From: Streptomyces althioticus
GTDB taxonomy: Bacteria > Actinomycetota > Actinomycetes > Streptomycetales > Streptomycetaceae
Length of the DNA stretch: 64,000 bases
Direction: 5' to 3'
Assembly: GCA_014649355.1 (NCBI GenBank)
Contig: BMSW01000001.1
Span: forward strand, 372,001-436,000
Below, piece after piece: positions 45,455-52,417 of the stretch; position 1 is the first letter of the stretch; each line of letters begins with the position of its first letter. A program made the position numbers and the translations under genes. The notes beneath the pieces were generated by a model that was not told the DNA's origin, did not search any database, and saw only the letters and a list, made by a program, of their open reading frames with translations.

Positions 45455-47029
45455 GTGCGCGGGCAGGAAGACAGCCAGAACCAGGCACGGAAGCCGGGCG
45501 CCCGGCCGTCGAAGCCGCGTGCGGAGGCCGGCCGTCCGGCCGGCACGACGGCTGCCCGGCTGCTCGCGTTGCAGCGGACGGCGGGGAACGCCGCGGTGGC
45601 GCAGGCCGTGGCCGAGGAGCGCCACCGGCACGACGCGAACTGCGGCCATCAGCCCGGACAGGACCGGCCTTCGGTGCAGAGGTCGGCCGTGCACCAGGTG
45701 CTGCGCAGCGCCGGCCGCCCCCTGGACACGCCTACGAGGACGGAGATGGAGGCCCGGCTCGGCGCGGACTTCGGCGACGTGCGGCTGCACACGGACGCCG
45801 TGGCCCAGCGGTCCGCCGAGGAGATCGGCGCCCGCGCCTACACCTCGGGCAGCCACGTGGTGGTCGGCCGGGACGGCCTGGACAAGCACACCCTGGCGCA
45901 CGAGCTGACGCACGTCGTCCAGCAGCGTCAGGGGCCGGTCGACGGTCACGACCACGGCGGCGGGCTCAAGGTCAGCGACCCGGGCGACCGCTTCGAGCGC
46001 GAGGCCGAGGAGAACGCCCGCCGCGTGATGAGCGGAGCGCCACCGGCGCTCTCCGAGGCGGCCGGGACGGCGGGCGCCCAGGGCCTGCAGCGGGCCGTGG
46101 ACACGGGGGAGCCCCGGGTCCAGCGCGTTCCGGAGACGGCGGAGGCCGCCGCGCCGGGGTTCCGGCAGACGAAGCCGACGGCGGAGGAGGACCGGGACGT
46201 CACCCTGCGCATGCTGGACCGGATGTCCCGCATCGCGCTGGACAAGATCAAGACCACCAACAGCCAGTTCGTCGACAAGAAGAAGAACCCCGTCCGCAGC
46301 GCCAAGAAGATCACGCCCCATCTGGCCGTGTCCCTGGAACAGGACGGCTACCTCGCGATCGCCGGGAACACCGGCGACAAGAAGGTGACCGAGAACGACA
46401 AGAAGGTCGTCGAGGCCGAACTGGCTCGGTTCGTCAACGGTTCCGACGAGGTGGCACGGGCCGAGGACGCACAGCGCAGCAGGGCCGGCAGGGACCAGAC
46501 CAAGGTCCGCGCGCTGGTCGAGGGCTCCTACCTCGGCGAGCACAGCGGCGCCGGAGGGCTGGTCGCCGTGAAAAAGGCCCTGGAGGACGGGAAGGTCCGG
46601 TGGTACGCGGTCGGTGGCGCCTCGGAGCCGAACACCTCCCAGCACGGTGAGATGACGGTCCTCGGACAGCATGTCGCGAAGTGGCTGAGCAATCCGAGAG
46701 CGAAGGACGAGGCTCCGGAGAAGGTCATGATGGGCGGGGTCAAGCTGGCCTGCGCCTGCTGCGAGTGGGCCTTCCAGGCCGTCAACGAACACATCGGGCG
46801 GGCCACCGGGTACGAGGTGGTGGCCGCGGGCGCCCATGGACAGTTCTTCCCGGGCTGGCTGATGCCGGAGTGGATGAGGGAACACGAAGCGGTGGTGAAC
46901 GCCGTCCGTCAGAAAGCCGAGGCGAACGGCAAGGAGTTGACGGAGCAGTGGGTGATCGACGGCAAGATGTCGACGGAACGCGTCACCCACGACCCCGACG
47001 ACTCCGCCTCCGAATGGGAGGAGCGCTGA
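45455..47029 (+). CDS. Candidate CIS effector: DUF4157 (eCIS core) region plus deaminase-like C-terminal domain
   Basis: A 524-aa soluble protein, no signal or span. An N-terminal basic linker (LLALQRTAGNAAVAQAV) leads to the DUF4157 eCIS-core region (about 90-160): RLGADFGDVRLHTDAVAQRS, RAYTSGSHVVVGRDG and HELTH at 149-153, a zinc-peptidase-type HExxH. From about 220 a second module follows; HGE (397-399) and CACC (433-436) are the H-x-E and C-x-x-C zinc ligands typical of cytidine deaminase-like toxins, 34 residues apart. GTG at 45455 follows GAGGGGAG. Being next to the sheath gene, it is the best cargo candidate. Deaminase chemistry and its target are inferred. Confidence 0.72.
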   Translation: MRGQEDSQNQARKPGARPSKPRAEAGRPAGTTAARLLALQRTAGNAAVAQAVAEERHRHDANCGHQPGQDRPSVQRSAVHQVLRSAGRPLDTPTRTEMEARLGADFGDVRLHTDAVAQRSAEEIGARAYTSGSHVVVGRDGLDKHTLAHELTHVVQQRQGPVDGHDHGGGLKVSDPGDRFEREAEENARRVMSGAPPALSEAAGTAGAQGLQRAVDTGEPRVQRVPETAEAAAPGFRQTKPTAEEDRDVTLRMLDRMSRIALDKIKTTNSQFVDKKKNPVRSAKKITPHLAVSLEQDGYLAIAGNTGDKKVTENDKKVVEAELARFVNGSDEVARAEDAQRSRAGRDQTKVRALVEGSYLGEHSGAGGLVAVKKALEDGKVRWYAVGGASEPNTSQHGEMTVLGQHVAKWLSNPRAKDEAPEKVMMGGVKLACACCEWAFQAVNEHIGRATGYEVVAAGAHGQFFPGWLMPEWMREHEAVVNAVRQKAEANGKELTEQWVIDGKMSTERVTHDPDDSASEWEER

Positions 47030-47079
47030 GCCGGGCACGCTGTTGCCTTTCCGGGCAGCCGGTCCTGCCTCGCAGCCTC

Positions 47080-47108
47080 CTGACGCCCTTGGCGCCTCCC
47101 CGTAGCGT
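47080..47108 (+). promoter_or_regulatory. Promoter for a leaderless transcript of the lectin gene
   Basis: CTGACG (47080-47085), 17-bp spacer, TAGCGT (47103-47108); six bases later comes the GTG at 47115, which has no ribosome site. This matches the vegetative-type consensus with transcription starting at the start codon. Confidence 0.65.
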
Positions 47109-47114
47109 CGACGC

Positions 47115-48500
47115 GTGAGCCTTTGGACTTCTCTTGAGCCGGCGTCGGCGACGGTCGACCCGGGCGGCCGTACGACGGTGCGGCTGCGGGTGCGCAACAC
47201 CGGTGACGTGGTGGACGAGTACCGGTTCGAGCCGGTGGGTGACCTCGCGCCGTACGCGCGGGTGGAGCCGCCGTCGCTGCGCCTGTACCCCGGGACCACC
47301 GGGACCGTCGAGGTGTCCTTCGACGTGCCGCGCACCCCGGACGCGGCCGCGGGGCCGCATCCGTACGCGGTCCGGATCACGCCGACGGAGCACCCCGAGG
47401 CGACCACCGTCCCCGAGGGGAACGTGACGGTCACGCCGTTCACCGAGGTGCGGGCCGAGCTGGTGCCGCCGGTGGTGAAGGGGCGGCTGCGGGGCAAGCC
47501 CGTGCTCGCGGTGGACAACGTGGGCAACACCAGGGTGACCGCCTCGCTGAGCGGCAGCGACAACGGTGACCAGCTCTCCTTCGACCTGGACCCGGGCAAC
47601 GTCCAGATCGAACCGGGGCGGGCGGCGTTCGTGAAGGCCCGGCTGAAGCCCCGGGAGATCATCTGGTTCGGCTCCAAGCAGGAGCGTCCCTACACGCTCA
47701 CGGTGCAGCGCTCCGGCGTCGACCCGCTGGGCGTGGAGGGGAAGTTCGTGCAGCGCGGCTTCCTGCCGGGCTGGCTGGCCACCGTGCTGGCGACGACGGT
47801 CGCGCTGGCCGTCGCGTTCGTCGTGATCTGGCTGACGTACAAGCCGGACGTGCGGTCGCTGGCCACGGAGAAGACCGCGCAGGCCGAGGCCGGCGCCATC
47901 CCCGCGCCGCAGGCCTCCGCGTCCGCGCCGCTCACCCTGCCGAGCGCCCCGGCGTCGCAGGAGGTGAAGCCGCCCGAGCAGGAGGCGCCCGGCGGCGGCA
48001 GCTCGGCCGAGGCGGGGTCCGGCGAGAAGGAGGAGAAGCCGGCCTCCGGGGGCGGCGGCGGTGGAGGCGGCGGCGAGCAGCAGGCCGAGTCCGAGCCGCT
48101 GGTCGGCGACCAGATCGTGGGCGTCGGCTCCGACCGGTGCGTCACCGTCCCGCTCAAGAAGGGCAAGGCGAACGACGGCACCGCTCTGGTGATCCAGGAC
48201 TGCGACGCGAAGGCCGCGAACCAGCGCTGGGAGTTCCGCGGCGACGGCACCGTCCGCTCCATGGGCATGTGCATGGACGTGGCCTGGGCCTCGCGGGACG
48301 ACGGCACGCTGATCCAGCTCGCCCGGTGCAGCGGCAACCCGGCGCAGACCTTCGCGATGAGCCCCGCCGCCGACCTGGTCAGCGTGATGGCCGACAAGTG
48401 CGTCGACGCCATGTGGAGCGGCACCGCCAACGGCACCGGGCTGCACCTGTGGACGTGCGGCGGAACCCCCAACCAGAAGTGGACGCTGCGCACCCCGTGA
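47115..48500 (+). CDS. CIS-locus membrane protein with Ig-like head and ricin-type lectin domain
   Basis: A 461-aa protein. The N-terminal 215 residues form two Ig-like/NPCBM-type beta domains (TVRLRVRNTGDVVDEYRFEP, VEVSFDVPRTPDAAAGPHPY) on the cytoplasmic side if the single membrane span (about 222-242, LATVLATTVALAVAFVVIWL) runs inside to outside. A Pro/Gly/Glu linker (about 260-320) joins a ricin B-type beta-trefoil (about 330-461; NQRWEFRGDG, GNPAQTFAM, NQKWTLRTP). Membrane proteins of this build occur in Streptomyces CIS loci and could dock particles on the inner membrane; that role is inference here. It ends 15 bp from the convergent ATPase gene. Confidence 0.8.
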   Translation: MSLWTSLEPASATVDPGGRTTVRLRVRNTGDVVDEYRFEPVGDLAPYARVEPPSLRLYPGTTGTVEVSFDVPRTPDAAAGPHPYAVRITPTEHPEATTVPEGNVTVTPFTEVRAELVPPVVKGRLRGKPVLAVDNVGNTRVTASLSGSDNGDQLSFDLDPGNVQIEPGRAAFVKARLKPREIIWFGSKQERPYTLTVQRSGVDPLGVEGKFVQRGFLPGWLATVLATTVALAVAFVVIWLTYKPDVRSLATEKTAQAEAGAIPAPQASASAPLTLPSAPASQEVKPPEQEAPGGGSSAEAGSGEKEEKPASGGGGGGGGGEQQAESEPLVGDQIVGVGSDRCVTVPLKKGKANDGTALVIQDCDAKAANQRWEFRGDGTVRSMGMCMDVAWASRDDGTLIQLARCSGNPAQTFAMSPAADLVSVMADKCVDAMWSGTANGTGLHLWTCGGTPNQKWTLRTP

Positions 48501-48515
48501 CCCCGGCCGGGGCGG

Positions 48516-50516
48516 CTACCAGGTGCCCTCGCCCGGTACCAGCCGCCCCGCCTTGCGGTACTCCCGCCGCGCCCCCTCCAGCAGGTCGGCCGTGGTGACC
48601 GTGGCGTCCCGGTCGGCCGCCGCGTAGGCGGCGGTGACCACGGCGCTGCGGATGGACCCGCCGGCCAGCTCGAAGTCCCGCGCCACCCGCGACACGTCGA
48701 CGTCGTCCGCGCACGGCACGCGGGACAGGCAGTGCTCCCACAGCGCGAGCCGCTGCCCGGCGTCCGGGAACGGGAAGTCGACCACCAGGTCGAGGCGGCG
48801 GGTGAACGCCTCGTCGATGTTGGCGCGCAGGTTGGTGGTGAGCAGCGCGATGCCGTCGAAGGACTCCAGACGCTGGAGCAGGTAGGCGCTCTCCATGTTG
48901 GCGTACCGGTCGTGGGAGTCCTTGACCTCGGAGCGCTTGCCGAAGACCGCGTCCGCCTCGTCGAAGAGCAGCACGGCGTCGGTGCGGTCCGCCTCGGAGA
49001 AGACCCGCTCCAGGTTCTTCTCGGTCTCCCCGACGTACTTGTCCACGACGGAGGAGAGCCGTACGACGTAGAGGTCGAGGCCCAGCTCGGCGGCGACGAC
49101 CTCGGCGGACAGGGTCTTTCCGGTGCCCGAATCGCCCGCGAACAGCGCGAGGACGCCCCGGCCCCGGCCGCCTCCGGCGCTGAGGCGCCAGTCGCCGAGC
49201 ACCCGGTCGCGCAGCCGGGCCCGCCGGGCCAGTTCGCGCAGCTGGGTCAGGGGCGCCTCGGGCAGCACCAGGTCGTCCCAGGTCACCGCGGGCCGGATGC
49301 GGCGGGCGTGCTGCTCGAGACCGGACGTGGACTGCTGGCGGGCGGCGAGCCGCAGATGGCCGGGGGCGAGGGGAGTGCCGTCGAATGCGGCGAGGGCCCG
49401 CGCGGCCCGCACCGCCCGCGTCACCCGGTCGGTGCCCAGGTGGTAGGGGGCGACGGTGGCGGCCAGGTCGAAGCCGGGTCCGTCGGTGCCCGTAGGGGCA
49501 TCGGGGTCCGCGTCGCGCAGGGCGGCGGCCCAGGCGTGCACGGCGCTCGTGCCCAGCCGGGGGGCGTCCAGCACCAGCGGGTCGTCGTCGCACCACTGCG
49601 GGTCGTACGGCCGGGAGCCGGTGAACACCACGGGCACATCGGGCACCGACAGTGCCCGCACGAGTGCCCCCGGGTCGTCCTGCGGCACGGAGACGACCAG
49701 CGGGCGGTCCAGCAGCCGGGCCTCGCGGACCAGGGCGGCCAGCGGTTCCCCGGCGTGCGGGCCGCGGGGCGTGTAGTGCAGGGCGCCGCCGGGCAGCGCC
49801 ATCGCCGCGTGCGCCAGGCCCTCGCCCTCGCGGTGCTCGCGCAGGTAGACGGTGAGCGGCTCCTCCTTCAGCCGGGCGGCGAGCCGTCCGGTGAAGCCGT
49901 CCTCGCCGGGGGGCTCGGTCGGTACGGCGAGCGGGCGGACGCGCCCGGCGAGCGACGGGTCGGGGGTGTCGTCGCCGAGGAGATGCGCGACGACCCGGCC
50001 CGGCACCCGCAACGTGCGGCTGAGGAAGGGGCGTTCGGGCTCCTCGACGTCCAGCAGGGCGCACGTCCGCAGGGGTGCGGAGGGGTGGAACACCGCGCGT
50101 GCGTCGGGCCGGTGCACGGGTGCGCCGGCCAGGTCGAGCGCGAGGCCGGTGGTGGCGCGGCGGCGGCCCACGTCGTCGTTGAGGTAGCCGTACAGCGGCT
50201 CGAGGGACCGGTCGAGGTCCGGGGCGAGCGCCGCCAGCAGCACCGTGACCTCCGGCGGGCGCAGGCCGAGCCGCCGCGCGAGCGGGCCGAGCCGGTCGCC
50301 GGGGGGCTCCTCCTCGTCCGGGCCGTCTGGCAGGGGCGCGGGGGTGGTGTGGAGGTGGTGGCGTGCGGCCGCCTCGGAGACGTAGAGGCCGCGCAGGGGG
50401 TCGTCGGCGGTGGGGTCGTCCGCGGAGCGGAGCTCCACCAGCCGGGCGACGCGGGCGCGGAGCCGGGTGACGCGGGTGAGGAGGGCGTCGGCGGGGTCGG
50501 GGTGCGGAGTGTTCAC
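48516..50516 (-). CDS. CIS AAA+ ATPase (Afp15/Pvc15-like)
   Basis: A 666-aa protein. A long N-terminal region (1-400) contains the family's winged-helix-like and linker parts; the AAA+ module is about 430-650 with Walker A GDSGTGKT (about 453-460), Walker B VLLFDEAD (about 510-517), and an Arg-rich second region of homology (RRLDLVVDFPFPD). This ATPase is needed for assembly of related particles. Minus strand, GTG start overlapping the DUF4255 stop by 4 bp. Confidence 0.94.
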   Translation of the reverse strand: MNTPHPDPADALLTRVTRLRARVARLVELRSADDPTADDPLRGLYVSEAAARHHLHTTPAPLPDGPDEEEPPGDRLGPLARRLGLRPPEVTVLLAALAPDLDRSLEPLYGYLNDDVGRRRATTGLALDLAGAPVHRPDARAVFHPSAPLRTCALLDVEEPERPFLSRTLRVPGRVVAHLLGDDTPDPSLAGRVRPLAVPTEPPGEDGFTGRLAARLKEEPLTVYLREHREGEGLAHAAMALPGGALHYTPRGPHAGEPLAALVREARLLDRPLVVSVPQDDPGALVRALSVPDVPVVFTGSRPYDPQWCDDDPLVLDAPRLGTSAVHAWAAALRDADPDAPTGTDGPGFDLAATVAPYHLGTDRVTRAVRAARALAAFDGTPLAPGHLRLAARQQSTSGLEQHARRIRPAVTWDDLVLPEAPLTQLRELARRARLRDRVLGDWRLSAGGGRGRGVLALFAGDSGTGKTLSAEVVAAELGLDLYVVRLSSVVDKYVGETEKNLERVFSEADRTDAVLLFDEADAVFGKRSEVKDSHDRYANMESAYLLQRLESFDGIALLTTNLRANIDEAFTRRLDLVVDFPFPDAGQRLALWEHCLSRVPCADDVDVSRVARDFELAGGSIRSAVVTAAYAAADRDATVTTADLLEGARREYRKAGRLVPGEGTW

Positions 50517-51151
50517 CGGGTGCGCCGTCCGCCCTCGATGTGGTGCGGGCGGTGGGCGCGGGTGGTGTCCTGGGCGCCGTCGACGGAGCGGACCCGGACG
50601 ACCGCGCCCTCGGTGACCGGCGGTCCGGCGTCGTACTCGGGGTACGACGGGAACGGGACCAGCGCCACCAGGTCCAGGGACGGCTTGAGCTCACCGCCGA
50701 GCGCGGACCAGATCTCGGCCAGCGACCGCGACTCGGTCTGCGTCCCGGCGACGGACAGGGTGACCGACAGGCCCAGCGCGGACAGGGCGGGCGGGAGTTC
50801 GGCGGGCGGGAGGATCTCGCGGGGGAGCAGCGTGGCCAGCGCGGCCGACAGCAGGCGGTGCTCGTCCTGGGGCTGCCGCGTCCAGGCGGTGACCAGGTAG
50901 GACAGGCGGAACCAGCGCGGCGGCATGCGACGCCGCACCACCTGGCCGGTGTCGTCGGTGACCGCGACCGTGCCGCGCTCCCGCCGGGAGACCTCCTCGC
51001 GGATGTCGTACAAGTAGGCGTTGAGGGCGGGCGCGTTGCGGCGGGCCGCCCAGTCGCGGGTCGGGGCGTCCAGGGACACCTCGACGCCCGAGCCGGCCAG
51101 GGCGCCGCCCTTGAGGAGCCCCTTGAGGACCTCGTCCACCTCGTGGATCAC
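50513..51151 (-). CDS. CIS DUF4255 protein (Pvc16-like, tube cap/terminator)
   Basis: A 212-aa protein: MIHEVDEVLKGLLKGGALAG, NAPALNAYLYDIREEVSRRE, RWFRLSYLVTAWTRQPQDEH are the DUF4255 hallmarks. Family members close the distal end of the sheath/tube. GTG start with AGGAG upstream; overlaps the ATPase start. It is a separate transcription unit from the structural cluster, 5.3 kb away from the sheath. Confidence 0.93.
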   Translation of the reverse strand: MIHEVDEVLKGLLKGGALAGSGVEVSLDAPTRDWAARRNAPALNAYLYDIREEVSRRERGTVAVTDDTGQVVRRRMPPRWFRLSYLVTAWTRQPQDEHRLLSAALATLLPREILPPAELPPALSALGLSVTLSVAGTQTESRSLAEIWSALGGELKPSLDLVALVPFPSYPEYDAGPPVTEGAVVRVRSVDGAQDTTRAHRPHHIEGGRRTR

Positions 51152-51193
51152 CGTCGTACTCCTGCTCTGCCGTCGCGCGGTCCGCGGGCCGCG

Positions 51194-51266
51194 TCACCGC
51201 CGGACGTCTCACTCACCGCCGGACGCCTCACCGCCGGACGCCTCACCGTCGGCGCTTCACCGCCGG
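51194..51266. repeat. Short tandem repeats upstream of the DUF4255/ATPase operon
   Basis: Five copies of a CACCGCCGGACG-like 12- to 15-mer (units begin near 51195, 51212, 51227, 51242 and 51258) lie 45-115 bp upstream of the DUF4255 start. They could be regulator sites or slippage products. They are not CRISPR: no regular spacers. Confidence 0.7.
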
Positions 51267-51371
51267 GTCCCGTCGATGGTGCCGGGGGCGCGCCGCGCCG
51301 GGTCCGGCGCCGGGGCGGACGCCCGGGCACGGGACGGTGCCCCCGGGGCACCAACCCGGCTGCCTCAACGG

Positions 51372-52058
51372 TCAGATGTAACCTTCCCGAAGGGCGTACG
51401 CGACGGCGTGCGCCCGGTTGCGGAGGTGCAGCCGGGTGGTGATTCCGTGCAACACGTTCTTGACCGTCCGCTCGGAATACGCGAGTTTCCCGGCGATCTC
51501 TCCGGTGTCCAGCCCTTCGGAGACGAGCCGCAGGACGTCGACCTCGCGGGCCGTCAGCCCGCTCACGGGGGCGCCGGAGTGGCCGGCGGACGTGCGGTGC
51601 AGCGTGCCCACGCGGTTGATGAGCCTGCCCAGCAGGTCGCCGGGGAGGTCCCCGTCGCCCCGCGAGGCCGCGACGACGGCGCGTACCAGCCGCTGCGCGG
51701 TGGCCTCGTGACGCCAGACGATCGCGCCGACGCCGCACTCGACGACGTCGAGCAGCTCGCTCTCCCGGATCGCGCCGACCACGAGCACCGCGCGGCTGCC
51801 GTCGCTGCGGACCAGCTTGCGCATCCGCGTCAACAGGTCGTCGTCCAGCTGGTCGTTGACCAGGAGGGCCACGGTGCCGGGGCCGGGCCGCCCGTCCTCC
51901 ACCAGGTCGATGACCGGGTGGCGGCGCAGTTCGCTGGCGGCGCCGGCCCGGGAGATCGGGTCGGGGGCCTCGACCACCACGGGGATGCGGCTTCCGGGCC
52001 CGGTGGGCACGGCCGTGTCCGGGCCTGTCGACGACGTGCTCTGCAACCGATTCCCCAT
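51372..52058 (-). CDS. Atypical LuxR/NarL-type response regulator
   Basis: A 228-aa regulator: receiver-like part about 25-125 and LuxR HTH about 160-225 (SGLTAREVDVLRLVSEGLDT, GKLAYSERTVKNVLHGITTR). The receiver looks unorthodox: no N-terminal acidic pair (VVVEAPDPISRAG), a doubtful phospho-Asp (ALLVNDQLDDD), and Arg in the place of the conserved Lys (AIVWRHEA). No kinase gene adjoins. It probably works without phosphorylation. ATG at 52058 is chosen as start of the compact protein; a longer frame upstream is Ser/Pro-rich. Divergent from the LAL regulator. Confidence 0.83.
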   Translation of the reverse strand: MGNRLQSTSSTGPDTAVPTGPGSRIPVVVEAPDPISRAGAASELRRHPVIDLVEDGRPGPGTVALLVNDQLDDDLLTRMRKLVRSDGSRAVLVVGAIRESELLDVVECGVGAIVWRHEATAQRLVRAVVAASRGDGDLPGDLLGRLINRVGTLHRTSAGHSGAPVSGLTAREVDVLRLVSEGLDTGEIAGKLAYSERTVKNVLHGITTRLHLRNRAHAVAYALREGYI

Positions 52059-52140
52059 ACCCGACCGTGCGACCGCCGCCGGGGCGGCCGCGTCCGACGC
52101 TGCGGATCCACACTCCTGTGGCGGGTGGGGTTCGGACAAT

Positions 52141-52154
52141 CGTGGAGAACCACG
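52141..52154. promoter_or_regulatory. Dyad in the 359-bp gap between two divergent regulators
   Basis: CGTGG-AGAA-CCACG, with a third CCACG half-site at 52162. It lies 83 bp upstream of the response regulator start. Otherwise the gap 52059-52417 shows no gene. An operator for either regulator is a guess. Confidence 0.3.
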
Positions 52155-52417
52155 AGACGCACCACGAGACCGGGGCGCGCGGGCACGCACGCCTCCGTGA
52201 CCTGGTCACGGTTCTGCGCGCATGGAACACGACCCGGTCCCCCGCGTCCATACCCGCGGCGCGGATTCACCCCTCAGGTTCACTTTCTGCCTCAACAGGC
52301 CGTTCGCGTACGCCCGTCGGGGCACCCGTACGCCCTTTTCCGCGTCCTTCAGACCGGGGCCGGTGTCCGAGGCGGCACCGTCCCCCGCCCACGATCCACC
52401 CGGCCCAGGAGGAACCC

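Noticed and set aside
51194..51266. CRISPR array
   Set aside because: Repeat units are 12-15 bp and directly adjoining, with no 30-bp spacers and no cas genes.
52067..52417. Longer N-terminus for the LAL regulator
   Set aside because: The frame is open upstream, but the AGGAGGAA site before GTG at 52418 and Arg/Pro/Thr-rich upstream sequence fix the start.
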